NCBI GenBank assembly: GCA_017512085.1
Contig: JAFWHD010000012.1
Coordinates: forward strand, 1 to 37,463
Length of the DNA stretch: 37,463 bases
DNA from: Candidatus Saccharimonadota bacterium
GTDB lineage: Bacteria > Patescibacteriota > Saccharimonadia > Saccharimonadales > Saccharimonadaceae
Direction of reading: 5' to 3'
Shown one piece after another: positions 20,786 through 27,746 of this stretch. The position numbers were made by a program, and so were the translations under genes. The notes beneath the pieces were generated by a model. The model had not been told where the DNA came from and made no database searches. It was given only the letters and a program-made list of their open reading frames with translations. How positions within the stretch are numbered: position 1 is the stretch's first letter; every line of letters begins with the position of its first letter.

Positions 20786-21544
20786 CTAAATCACACCTAA
20801 GATGCCACGAAGTGCGTAGGCGGTGTCTTCGTGATTCCTGACGGTAATTGTCTCGATGCCCATTTGGACGACTGGGTAATCGTTGCCGCCGGGCTGAGTC
20901 ATGTCGCCGAAGTAGAGGATGTCGTCTTTCTCGACTTTTAACTCCTCCATGAGGTGAGTCATGCCGAAGACTTTATTCTTGCCAGGGACGAAAGCGTTGA
21001 TGGAGGTAGTGCCGCCGATTTCGTAATCAAACTCGGGGGCGAGTTTTTTACATCTTTTGACGATTTGTTCGCGTTTATGATGGTCGGGATCCCAGGCGTA
21101 TTTGGCTTCGGTACCGGCGTGTTGACCGAGGGCGGAAAAAGTGACTTGGCTGAGGCGATTCTCAATGATTTCGTCGCCATCTTTTAGCTTATCTGCTTCC
21201 CAGTAACCGAGCTCTTCGGCGGCGGTCTGAATGGTGCGGGAGATTTTCTGGACTTGTTCGTCGGTCAATGGGTAATTGTAAACTAACTCCCAATCATTAT
21301 TGCGATAGCGATAATATTGAGTACCCTGAGCTACGAACAGATGTAGATGAGATAGTTGCTCGGGAGTAGGATGCGGCAGGCGATTAACTATCTGGATGAG
21401 GAACTGGTCAAATTTTTGGCCAGAAATCGGGCAAATCTCAAAATGGTCCAGACACCTTACCAATAAATCGGCAATCTCGTCTGGAATAGGTGTTTTTGCT
21501 ACGTTTAATGTTTGGTCGATGTCAAATGCTAAAACTTTTTTCAT
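20786..21544 (-). CDS. HAD-IIB phosphatase/mutase related to eukaryotic-type phosphomannomutase
   Basis: The 252-residue protein belongs to the HAD superfamily with a C2b cap. Motif I is AFDIDQTLN near residue 7, the catalytic aspartate pair being Asp9 and Asp11. Motif II is the SGQ in ICPISGQKFDQF. The cap contains ENRLSQVTFSALGQHA and GGTTSINAFVPGKNKVFGM, and motif IV is ILYFGDMTQPGGNDYPVV. The last segment closely resembles the FFGDKT-PGGNDYE region of eukaryotic-type phosphomannomutases (PMM), and the cap pattern also fits. It may interconvert hexose phosphates or act as a sugar phosphatase. An ATG at 21550 touches the -10 box, so the ATG at 21544, six bases after the box, is the more likely start. 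Confidence 0.82.
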   Translation of the reverse strand: MKKVLAFDIDQTLNVAKTPIPDEIADLLVRCLDHFEICPISGQKFDQFLIQIVNRLPHPTPEQLSHLHLFVAQGTQYYRYRNNDWELVYNYPLTDEQVQKISRTIQTAAEELGYWEADKLKDGDEIIENRLSQVTFSALGQHAGTEAKYAWDPDHHKREQIVKRCKKLAPEFDYEIGGTTSINAFVPGKNKVFGMTHLMEELKVEKDDILYFGDMTQPGGNDYPVVQMGIETITVRNHEDTAYALRGILGVI

Positions 21545-21550
21545 ATTCAT

Positions 21551-21556
21551 ATTATA
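21551..21556 (-). promoter_or_regulatory. leaderless -10 box of the HAD gene
   Basis: TATAGTATAAT on the minus strand. The first ATG (21550) abuts the box; the second (21544) is at the standard six-base distance. Confidence 0.65.
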
Positions 21557-21576
21557 CTATAACAATGCATGAGATA

Positions 21577-21742
21577 GATAAAAAACTCCAAAATTCGTTC
21601 GCGGTTGTTTTTATATCTCGTTAATTATTACAACATTTCACCCAATAAAAAATCAAGTCTAAAGTGATTTTTTATGGGGAAATGCTGTAAAAATCACTCA
21701 GAGGTAAAAACAAATGCTCACTCATTTTTGGAGTTTTTTATC
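21577..21742. repeat. family A hairpin element, full copy A2
   Basis: The core is nearly identical to A1 (TTCGCGGTTGTTTTTATATC, TGATTTTTTATGGGGAAATG and so on), but the outer arm is different: GATAAAAAACTCCAAAA (21577-21593) pairs perfectly with 21726-21742 over 17 bp. It lies between the divergent promoters of the HAD gene and tpiA, so a simple terminator role is unlikely here. Confidence 0.87.
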
Positions 21743-21755
21743 TTTCTATGTGTGA

Positions 21756-21761
21756 TATAAT
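21756..21761 (+). promoter_or_regulatory. leaderless -10 box of tpiA
   Basis: TGTGATATAAT ends six bases before the ATG at 21768. Confidence 0.72.
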
Positions 21762-21767
21762 AAAAAC

Positions 21768-22538
21768 ATGAAAACTTATGTCGTGGGCAATTGGAAATTG
21801 AATTTTACAGTGGGGGAAGCATCGATTTATCTACATAAGCTATTGAAGAGACTACCGGTATATCGGGATGTAGAGGTGGTGGTGGCGCCGCCATTTATTG
21901 CTTTACAATCTTTATCATTGCAGATAGATAGACATAAGCTGAAACTGGCATCGCAGGATGGATACTATAAAGATTTTGGGGCCTATACGGGGGAGACGTC
22001 TTTTTCGCAACTTCGTGGGTTAGTGAATTACGCGATAGTGGGGCATTCGGAGAGAAGATATGTTTTTCATGAAGATGATAAGACGATAGCAAAAAAGGTG
22101 GCGGCGGCGGTAAGAAATAAAATCACGCCGATATTATGCGTAGGAGAGACGGAGAGTGAGAGAGCTTTTGGGGAAATGAAGGATTTGATACGCGATCAGG
22201 TGATAGGGGGACTGCGCGAGGTGGCGGATGATAATCTGGATAAGGTAGTGATAGCGTATGAGCCAGTGTGGGCGATTTCGTCAGTGAAGGGAGCAAAATC
22301 AGCTTCGCCAGAAGAAGTGGCGGAAGTAATTAGATTAATAAGGGAGACACTAGTAGATGCTTATGGGCGAAATGCGGCGGAAAAGGTGCCGGTACTATTC
22401 GGTGGGAGTGTGAATAGTGCGAATGTAGGAGGATATCTTACTATACCTGGAGTGAATGGAGTGCTGGTTGGTGGAGCGAGTTTGATTTTACAAGAGTTTA
22501 CTGATATAATAGAGATAGCCAAAAGAGTGCGAGTGTAA
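21768..22538 (+). CDS. tpiA: triose-phosphate isomerase
   Basis: This enzyme interconverts dihydroxyacetone phosphate and glyceraldehyde 3-phosphate in glycolysis. The 256-residue protein is a complete TIM barrel: the catalytic lysine is in VVGNWKLNFT (Lys11), the catalytic histidine in AIVGHSERRY, and the catalytic glutamate in VVIAYEPVWAI. The flexible loop 6 follows, though here it is lengthened by SSVKGAKSAS. The phosphate-binding strands are VLFGGSVNSANVGGYL and GVLVGGASL. Its leaderless promoter abuts element A2. It is near the aldolase fusion gene, placing two consecutive glycolytic steps together, although on separate transcripts. Confidence 0.96.
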   Translation: MKTYVVGNWKLNFTVGEASIYLHKLLKRLPVYRDVEVVVAPPFIALQSLSLQIDRHKLKLASQDGYYKDFGAYTGETSFSQLRGLVNYAIVGHSERRYVFHEDDKTIAKKVAAAVRNKITPILCVGETESERAFGEMKDLIRDQVIGGLREVADDNLDKVVIAYEPVWAISSVKGAKSASPEEVAEVIRLIRETLVDAYGRNAAEKVPVLFGGSVNSANVGGYLTIPGVNGVLVGGASLILQEFTDIIEIAKRVRV

Positions 22539-22569
22539 ACTAATTTGAGGTAAAATAAAAGGCAGAGAC

Positions 22570-23523
22570 ATGAAACAGCGATACATGGATTTTGTGCCAA
22601 CGGCAAAACGTCAAGCTGGACAGATTTCGCCTGCTCGGAGAATGGTGACGACTACGGGGACGGCGCCACTGAAGAGAGTGGCGGGATGCGTGACTTCGAC
22701 CAAGAATGAGCCAGAGGGGGTGAGGCCGATGGTGGCGAGTGCAGAAATGCGGACAAAGAGTGGGGTGGCTAGGGCGTCAGCCTCATCGGCTAGAACGACA
22801 ACTCCATCGTCTAGAGCGCGTGCGGTTAATTCGGTGACGACAAGACAGGCGAAGATAATAAAGCCAGTAGGGACAAAGGTAAAAGCGACAACGAAACCAG
22901 TGGCGGCTAGAGTGACGAGGCCACAGACAGCGACGAGACCGGCAGATGCGGCGACTGGGACAGAGGTGAAGCAAAAAGAAGAAAAAACGAAAAAGACAGA
23001 AGAAAAACCGAAAGGACTGAAGAGGTTTTCGCTTCGGAGGGGTGAGAAAAAGGCGGAAAAGAAACCGATGTTGGGGGAGGTGGAGGATTGGAGTAATCGG
23101 TTCGTAAATACGAATGTGCCAAAACGTCCACTCGCGGATGCAAACCAGACGAAACGAGGGGTAGCGACGACGCAGACTAGACGTGCGGCAGTGAAAGAGA
23201 CGAATCAAATGAGGCGAGGGGCGATTCCGGCGGCATCTGGGCCGATGACTAGGGCAAATAAAATGATGGTGGCAGGAGCAAGTGGGGGGAGAAACTTTGT
23301 TTATCCCCAGAAGATTGAAAAACGTCCACTATCGGGGACGAATGTTTATGGAAAAAAGCCGATGGTAACGAAACCGATGTCCAAGGAGGAGCCAAAAGGT
23401 CCAGTGACAATAATTTCAAAACCAGAAAAGCAGAATCATGTAGGGATTATTGTGGCGATTATTTTGACAATTATTCTAGGGGCGGCGGCAGGAACGGTGG
23501 CTTTTCTTATTTTGCCGAAATAA
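22570..23523 (+). CDS. tail-anchored, highly basic low-complexity protein
   Basis: No family is recognised. The 317-residue protein is almost entirely low-complexity, rich in Lys, Arg, Thr, Ala and Pro. Short degenerate repeats are seen (ARVTRPQTATRPADA; TKRGVATTQTRRAAVKETNQ; MRRGAIPAAS). A single membrane helix at the extreme C-terminus (NHVGIIVAIILTIILGAAAG, about 290-315) ends in PK. It therefore looks like a cytoplasmic, positively charged tether held by a tail anchor; binding to nucleic acid or to the acidic cell surface from within is conceivable but unproven. It lies 31 bp after tpiA, with a TAAAAT box at 22552-22557 in between, so it may be co-transcribed or separately expressed. Confidence 0.75.
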   Translation: MKQRYMDFVPTAKRQAGQISPARRMVTTTGTAPLKRVAGCVTSTKNEPEGVRPMVASAEMRTKSGVARASASSARTTTPSSRARAVNSVTTRQAKIIKPVGTKVKATTKPVAARVTRPQTATRPADAATGTEVKQKEEKTKKTEEKPKGLKRFSLRRGEKKAEKKPMLGEVEDWSNRFVNTNVPKRPLADANQTKRGVATTQTRRAAVKETNQMRRGAIPAASGPMTRANKMMVAGASGGRNFVYPQKIEKRPLSGTNVYGKKPMVTKPMSKEEPKGPVTIISKPEKQNHVGIIVAIILTIILGAAAGTVAFLILPK

Positions 23524-23604
23524 TGTGTTGGGTGATATATTGAAATAATTATTGTAAAACAATATCTACCCAAGTGAGAAAGAATGTGTTATAATGATGT
23601 TATT

Positions 23605-23679
23605 GCGGGTGTCGTACAACGGCTAGTATATAAGTTTTCCAAACTTAGGATAGGGTTTCAACTACCCTCACCCGCACCA
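23605..23679 (+). tRNA. tRNA-Gly(UCC), CCA encoded
   Basis: Acceptor GCGGGTG/CACCCGC, D arm GTAC...GTAT, anticodon stem TAAGT/ACTTA with loop TTTCCAA (anticodon TCC), T stem AGGGT/ACCCT, discriminator A and CCA. A GTGTTATAAT box lies nine bases upstream. An imperfect hairpin at 23529-23571 separates it from the preceding gene. Confidence 0.93.
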
Positions 23680-23751
23680 AGTTAATAGGTGAGATTAGTT
23701 TTGTAGTTTGCTTTGTTTGGTTTTAGTAACAGGGAAACTATAATCTAATAT

Positions 23752-23829
23752 GGTGAGAGTAGCTCAGTTGGTTAGAGCTCCTGATTGTGGTCCAGGAGGT
23801 CGTGGGTTCAAGTCCCATCTCTCACCCCA
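23752..23829 (+). tRNA. tRNA-His(GUG), CCA encoded
   Basis: Acceptor GTGAGAG/CTCTCAC, with the extra encoded G(-1) at 23752 facing discriminator C, the hallmark of tRNA-His. The anticodon loop TTGTGGT contains GTG. The anticodon stem has one A-C mismatch at its loop end. The T stem is GTGGG/CCCAT with a terminal G-T, and the T-loop TTCAAGT is normal. Confidence 0.94.
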
Positions 23830-23842
23830 TGGGATTAAATTC

Positions 23843-23870
23843 GGTCAGTATATGACCTCTTTTTTATTTT
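23843..23870 (+). terminator. weak terminator after tRNA-His
   Basis: GGTCA-GTATA-TGACC followed by TCTTTTTTATTTT. The stem is short but the T-run is long. Confidence 0.6.
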
Positions 23871-23934
23871 TAGAAATGTGATATAATGGTCTTTGGCTTT
23901 TAAAAAGTAGTAAATTAATAAGGAGGGTTATTGA

Positions 23935-24426
23935 ATGGACAAGAAGGTTTGGCTGATTACGGTGGCTGCAGTGGTGGTTATTGTAGCATTAACGATTGTA
24001 GGTAGTAGTACGGCAGTGGCGGCAGAGTATGGTAGTGCTGATACGTGGACGTGTGTCTACATCGACCTCAGTGAACAATGGCTAATGGTGGAACAAGGAG
24101 GGGATGTAGTCTTTGAGGCGCCAGTTGTGACTGGTACAGCGGGGACATCCAGAGCTACACCGACGGGAACTTATAGTATATACAGTAAGGAAACTTGCCA
24201 AGTACTTAGAGGCACTGACTATGCTTCGTATGTAGATTATTGGATGCCATTTAACGGTGGAATAGGGATACATGATGCTACGTGGCTAAGCGACGATGAA
24301 TTCGCCTATGGTGGGGAGACCTATCTGTGGAACGGTAGTCACGGTTGTATAAATATGAGGTATGATGATGCGGCAACTGTGTATAGTTTGGTCTCTGTGG
24401 GGGATAGTGTTTTTGTCACGGAATAG
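23935..24426 (+). CDS. secreted L,D-transpeptidase (YkuD domain)
   Basis: L,D-transpeptidases form 3-3 peptidoglycan cross-links or attach proteins to the wall. The 163-residue protein has a signal peptide (about 1-29, LITVAAVVVIVALTIVGSST) and a single YkuD domain filling the rest. The YkuD segments are IDLSEQWLMVEQGGDVVFEA, TGTAGTSRATPTGTYSIYSK, GGIGIHDATW with the conserved histidine, and the catalytic NGSHGCINMRYDDA with Cys. No peptidoglycan-binding domain is attached. A GTGATATAAT box near 23880 and AAGGAGGG before the ATG give a conventional leader of about 40 bases. It sits at the head of a run of envelope protein genes. Terminator hairpin AAAGCTCACT/AGTGGGCTTT follows. Confidence 0.92.
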   Translation: MDKKVWLITVAAVVVIVALTIVGSSTAVAAEYGSADTWTCVYIDLSEQWLMVEQGGDVVFEAPVVTGTAGTSRATPTGTYSIYSKETCQVLRGTDYASYVDYWMPFNGGIGIHDATWLSDDEFAYGGETYLWNGSHGCINMRYDDAATVYSLVSVGDSVFVTE

Positions 24427-24468
24427 CTTTCTTTAGAAGTGTTTTATTAAAAACAGGCACATTTGTTT

Positions 24469-24500
24469 TAAAGCTCACTAGGTAGTGGGCTTTATTTTAT
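24469..24500 (+). terminator. terminator after the L,D-transpeptidase gene
   Basis: TAAAGCTCACT pairs with AGTGGGCTTTA (one G-T pair), loop AGGT or shorter, then TTTTATT. Confidence 0.8.
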
Positions 24501-24510
24501 TGTATAAACA

Positions 24511-24539
24511 TTGACTTTTTATGTGAAATGTGCTATAAT
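24511..24539 (+). promoter_or_regulatory. consensus promoter of the coiled-coil gene
   Basis: TTGACT (24511-24516), 17-base spacer, TATAAT (24534-24539) preceded by TGC. The leader is about 50 bases and ends in AAGGAGGGG. Confidence 0.8.
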
Positions 24540-24596
24540 TAAAGAAGTAGTTTAACATTTTGTTTTTGTCTATCTACAGATAAGGAGGGGACATAT

Positions 24597-25097
24597 ATGT
24601 CAAAAGAAGCAGTAAGAAAAGAGATGAGTATGGTTGGTCGCGATCGTGTGAAGGAGGAAAAGGAGAAAGAGAATAAACGGAAAGAAAAGGAAGAAAGAGA
24701 GGCGGCCGCGTCATCGCAAAGGAGTCTTACGCGGATATTGAGTGATTTGCGACAGAATAATACCAAGACTGAGCGCCCAGCGAGTCCTAATGATGAGAGA
24801 CAGACTGGTCAAGCGAAGGCTGATCGGGATGTAAAAAAGGCCGGAAATGATACGAAAAACGTAGAATCAATTTATTTTATGTGGGCCAGATATATGAACG
24901 AGAGGGATGCTGAGTTCAGAGAGCTTCGGAGGCAGGTAACAAATTTACAGGAGATTGTCCAGAAGTTGGGAGGGATGGTGACTGGTCTCAAGTCAAGCAA
25001 CGCTGAAATCAAAGAGAAAGTCGCAACCGTGGAAAAAGAGCAGATGGCAGCTTCGGAAGCCCTGGAGATTATTATTAACGCAATAGACAAACTATAA
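24597..25097 (+). CDS. soluble coiled-coil protein
   Basis: No family is recognised. The 166-residue protein is hydrophilic throughout, without signal peptide or membrane helix. Residues about 8-40 are a charged Lys/Glu helix (RDRVKEEKEKENKRKEKEER), then a polar linker follows to about residue 80. The C-terminal 75 residues form a heptad-like coiled coil (FRELRRQVTNLQEIVQKLGG, VATVEKEQMAASEALEIIIN) that probably mediates oligomerisation. It has a strong promoter, a full Shine-Dalgarno and a strong terminator, so it is an independent and probably well expressed unit between envelope genes. A scaffold or cytoskeletal role would fit, but nothing shows it. Confidence 0.8.
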   Translation: MSKEAVRKEMSMVGRDRVKEEKEKENKRKEKEEREAAASSQRSLTRILSDLRQNNTKTERPASPNDERQTGQAKADRDVKKAGNDTKNVESIYFMWARYMNERDAEFRELRRQVTNLQEIVQKLGGMVTGLKSSNAEIKEKVATVEKEQMAASEALEIIINAIDKL

Positions 25098-25114
25098 CTA
25101 CAGAACATTCATGG

Positions 25115-25139
25115 AGGCACGCCCCGGCGTGCCTTTTTT
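25115..25139 (+). terminator. terminator after the coiled-coil gene
   Basis: AGGCACGCC (25115-25123) pairs with GGCGTGCCT (25126-25134), followed by TTTTT. Confidence 0.9.
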
Positions 25140-25178
25140 ATGACGTTTTTGACATAAGCGAGAAATGATGTAAACATA

Positions 25179-25207
25179 TTGACAAAAAAGCGAAAGTGTG
25201 ATAAAAT
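25179..25207 (+). promoter_or_regulatory. consensus promoter of the 25356 operon
   Basis: TTGACA (25179-25184), 17-base spacer, TAAAAT (25202-25207). The resulting leader is about 140 bases. Confidence 0.8.
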
Positions 25208-25213
25208 GTAATT

Positions 25214-25345
25214 AGTCTGAGTTTTGGGAGAAAAAACGGAAGACCATTAACAGTCAAATCATCTCAGGTTTCTAATGGAACCTGAGTTATCTATGCACAA
25301 GAGTCCCGCAACTGAGGGGATAATCCCTCAATATTAAAAAGGAGG
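25214..25345 (+). promoter_or_regulatory. structured 5' leader of the 25356 operon
   Basis: Two stable hairpins are visible: CTCAGGTT (25263-25270)/AACCTGAG (25279-25286), and TGAGGG (25313-25318)/CCCTCA (25325-25330). The first shares bases with a 27-nt segment (25248-25274) that can also pair with 27690-27716. A strong AAAGGAGG lies about 12 bases before the start codon. No known riboswitch is recognised. Confidence 0.5.
25248..25274 (+). repeat. left arm of a 2.4-kb-separated inverted repeat
   Basis: Begins TAACAGTCAAATCATCTCAG. It matches the complement of 27690-27716 at 24 of 27 positions. Confidence 0.75.
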
Positions 25346-25355
25346 TGCTCGTGGA

Positions 25356-25832
25356 ATGAGCATGTTGTTTAGTATTATCATCAGTATTATCCTTGCAGTT
25401 GTAACGGTGGGGGCCGCAGAGGCGGCAATCATCTTGTTTGGTAGAGGAGACATGGTACAGGCTATCTGTGCTGGAGCTATTATTGGGGTGATAAATTTTT
25501 ACTCTCCAATAGTGGAGAAAGGCGCAACATGGCTAGGACCGGTATTCCTACTTGCAATGTTGGGAGTCAGCGTAGTGCTGATAATATGGTGGCACGTAGA
25601 AGGGAGCGATTTTAAGGAAATGATTCCCATACTTGTGCTGACCGTATTGACGTTTTTTGTAACAAAAGCGGCGGCGTCGGCGACATGCGCTCTTATCCCT
25701 AATGATTTTTTTAGATCGGTGATAATGACGATTCCAACGTTGGTGCTGATTGGAACTATCGGGTTTTATTTGTATGATTTATTCCAATTTAGAAATGAAT
25801 TTGGAACAGGGAGGGAAAGAAGATATGAATAA
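25356..25832 (+). CDS. four-helix membrane protein
   Basis: The 158-residue protein consists of about four membrane helices: residues 4-26 (LFSIIISIILAVVTVGAAEA), 55-85 (WLGPVFLLAMLGVSVVLIIW), 90-112 (MIPILVLTVLTFFVTKAAAS) and 125-145 (VIMTIPTLVLIGTIGFYLYD), with a first re-entrant or short helix near 35-50. It ends in a charged cytoplasmic tail. No family is recognised, and there are no charged catalytic motifs. It overlaps the next gene by eight bases, so it is translationally coupled to a large secreted or anchored protein, for which it may be a membrane partner. The start is supported by AAAGGAGG; the leader is long and structured. Confidence 0.75.
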   Translation: MSMLFSIIISIILAVVTVGAAEAAIILFGRGDMVQAICAGAIIGVINFYSPIVEKGATWLGPVFLLAMLGVSVVLIIWWHVEGSDFKEMIPILVLTVLTFFVTKAAASATCALIPNDFFRSVIMTIPTLVLIGTIGFYLYDLFQFRNEFGTGRERRYE

Positions 25833-27597
25833 CAGTAGAAGAATGATTCCAAGGATCGTCGCAATAGCGACGGTCATAGCAATGGTGATTGTGGCAATAT
25901 TTGGTGTGCGGTGGAAGTCAGCAAAAGAGGCTTTCATTGCATCGCCAAAAATTGAGAAGACAGAGGTGGCAGAAGTTGATGAGCAACAAGCGGTGGATAT
26001 CAAAACTCCGGTTGATACTGAAGCGACGACGTCTACCGTACTTGGAGCGACGACTTCTATACCTGAAACGACAGTTGCGACGGCAACGTCTACGGATGTG
26101 GCGACTACGACGCCGGCTGCAACAATTCCTGCACAGACTACGGTGGTGGCGGAAACTTCGGCTTCTACGCCAAATACGGCGACGGCTACAGCGACGACGG
26201 CTGATAATACACCGATTACGGTAGTGGTGCAGATGCCAAATGAAACTGCTGTGCAGCCTGCTATGCAACAGCAAGTGCAACCGCAGACGGAAGCACTTGA
26301 CACAGACGAAGTACTGGCGAAAAAGGCATTGGCTGCGACCTGGATCCATTATTATGATATGGATATCCAGAGTAACGGGCTGGCCGAGGACGATTTTAAT
26401 TTCGGTCCAAACCCCATTACGGACAATCAAGTAAGGGAAGCATCGTATTATGATGCGGTACTTCGCGAACGTCTCAAATGGGATCCAGCACTGGCGGCAG
26501 CTACTACAGCTTGGGTAGATGCAAATGTGGGCACCCGATATCTCGGTGTGTTCTACGAGACCTGCGAGCACAATTGGGCGACGACGATCAATAAGGCGAA
26601 GCTCAAGTTCGCTGCAGATCAGATGGCGTATTACAAGAATCTCGATGCACTTTTTGCATTTATGAACTCTGCAACAAGTGTAGAGGTGAGACCTTGTCAG
26701 GGTGTGACGGATCAGATGTATATGAATCCATACACGCCTGATGGTATTCCCGATGTAATCGTGATGGAGACAACGGATCAGACTGGGTATCAGTTGGTCT
26801 ATAAATTCACCATAAAGGGTGACAGTTCGTTTGAGGTGGCTTTCCGGATTAATTGCGGATTCCAGCCGACGAACGTAGCGAAACTGATGAAAATCGCTCC
26901 TCAGCCGGAACCGGCGAGAACGACAATCCAGCCGACACCGCAGAATACGACTCCAACTCCACAGACGGAGAAGGACACACCGACTCCAACTCCGACTCCG
27001 CAAACGGAGACGGATGCACCGACACCGACACCGACACCGGAACCAGAGCCGACGCCGACACCAGAGCCGACACCGACACCGACACCGGAACCAGAGCCGA
27101 CACCGACACCAGAGCCAGAGCCAACTCCGGAAACTGAGCCGACACCGACACCAGAGCCAGAGCCAACTCCAACTCCGGAGACGGAACCGCAGAAAGATCC
27201 GAGCGAGCAACATGCGAAGAATGCTGAGGCGAATGATAATCCTGGACTTGGTCAGGATACCAATAATGGTGAAGGAGCAACCGAATCAAAGGCGGAGCAG
27301 CCGGAAAATTCTGGTCACTATGAGTCGTATGACGACTATGTAGATACGACACAGAATTTGGAACAGGTGAATGAGGAACAGAAAGTGGGAGGAGACTCGA
27401 ATGAGCCTTCTTATACTCCGGAAGTAGCACCGGGCGAATCTGTAAGTGCGGATAATAATGGAGATGCTGGTAATTCTGATACGGGCGGTGCTCCGATTGA
27501 TAATCAGGCTCCGGTAAGTGATCCGGCTGTTGCGGCTAACACTGATGCACCGATTACTACCGAACCTGGCGTGGCTTGGGACGGCCCACCAGACTAA
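25825..27597 (+). CDS. membrane-anchored surface protein with Pro/Thr/Glu stalk repeats
   Basis: A 590-residue protein. Residues about 8-26 are a signal anchor (IPRIVAIATVIAMVIVAIFG). A Thr/Ala-rich linker follows (about 55-150), then a folded domain of about 200 residues (about 160-355). The folded domain is rich in Trp and Tyr, with TWIHYYDMDIQ, LKWDPALAAATTAWVDANVG, four spaced cysteines and CGFQPTNVAKL. A long stalk of TPTPEPEP-type repeats (about 360-460) and an acidic, Asn/Asp-rich C-terminus come last, with no second membrane helix. The layout is that of a surface-displayed protein held by its N-terminus. The folded domain is not recognised. GGGAGGG upstream and overlap with the preceding gene support the start at 25825. 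Confidence 0.75.
   Translation: MNNSRRMIPRIVAIATVIAMVIVAIFGVRWKSAKEAFIASPKIEKTEVAEVDEQQAVDIKTPVDTEATTSTVLGATTSIPETTVATATSTDVATTTPAATIPAQTTVVAETSASTPNTATATATTADNTPITVVVQMPNETAVQPAMQQQVQPQTEALDTDEVLAKKALAATWIHYYDMDIQSNGLAEDDFNFGPNPITDNQVREASYYDAVLRERLKWDPALAAATTAWVDANVGTRYLGVFYETCEHNWATTINKAKLKFAADQMAYYKNLDALFAFMNSATSVEVRPCQGVTDQMYMNPYTPDGIPDVIVMETTDQTGYQLVYKFTIKGDSSFEVAFRINCGFQPTNVAKLMKIAPQPEPARTTIQPTPQNTTPTPQTEKDTPTPTPTPQTETDAPTPTPTPEPEPTPTPEPTPTPTPEPEPTPTPEPEPTPETEPTPTPEPEPTPTPETEPQKDPSEQHAKNAEANDNPGLGQDTNNGEGATESKAEQPENSGHYESYDDYVDTTQNLEQVNEEQKVGGDSNEPSYTPEVAPGESVSADNNGDAGNSDTGGAPIDNQAPVSDPAVAANTDAPITTEPGVAWDGPPD
26991..27190 (+). repeat. codon-level tandem repeats for the Pro/Thr/Glu stalk
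   Basis: Iterations of six- and twelve-base units such as CCGACACCGACA and CCAGAGCCAGAG. They encode PTPTPEPEP-type repeats and are likely to vary in copy number between strains. Confidence 0.85.
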
Positions 27598-27615
27598 AGC
27601 ATAGATAACTAAAAC

Positions 27616-27679
27616 GGATGAGGTAGGGGGACCTAGCACATTATTTTATGTGGTCCGGCATTTTTGCCGGGCCTCATCC
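27616..27679 (+). terminator. branched stem-loop structure after the surface-protein operon
   Basis: GGATGAGG (27616-27623) pairs with CCTCATCC (27672-27679). Inside, GGACC/GGTCC closes one hairpin and CCGGCA-TTTT-TGCCGG forms another. It may be a terminator or processing structure; a T-run after the outer stem is absent. Confidence 0.5.
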
Positions 27680-27689
27680 CAAGAAATGA

Positions 27690-27716
27690 TAGAAATTTGA
27701 GACGATTTGACTGTTA
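27690..27716 (+). repeat. right arm of the 2.4-kb-separated inverted repeat
   Basis: Ends GACGATTTGACTGTTA. In RNA it can pair with 25248-25274 at 26 of 27 positions, two of them G-U. It contains TTGACT, which could also act as a -35 for the next gene, though the spacing to TATAAA is only 13. Confidence 0.75.
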
Positions 27717-27746
27717 CCAATAATTATAAAGAAAGGAATAATTTAA

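Noticed and set aside
21550-21550. Upstream ATG as the start of the HAD gene
   Set aside because: It directly touches the TATAAT box, so it would be upstream of the transcription start; the ATG at 21544 has the standard spacing.
25918-27213. Long antisense frame of 431 residues, rich in Arg, Leu, Trp, Ser and Cys
   Set aside because: It mirrors the Pro/Thr/Glu repeat gene; the biased composition comes from the repeat codons, and it has no ribosome binding site or promoter.
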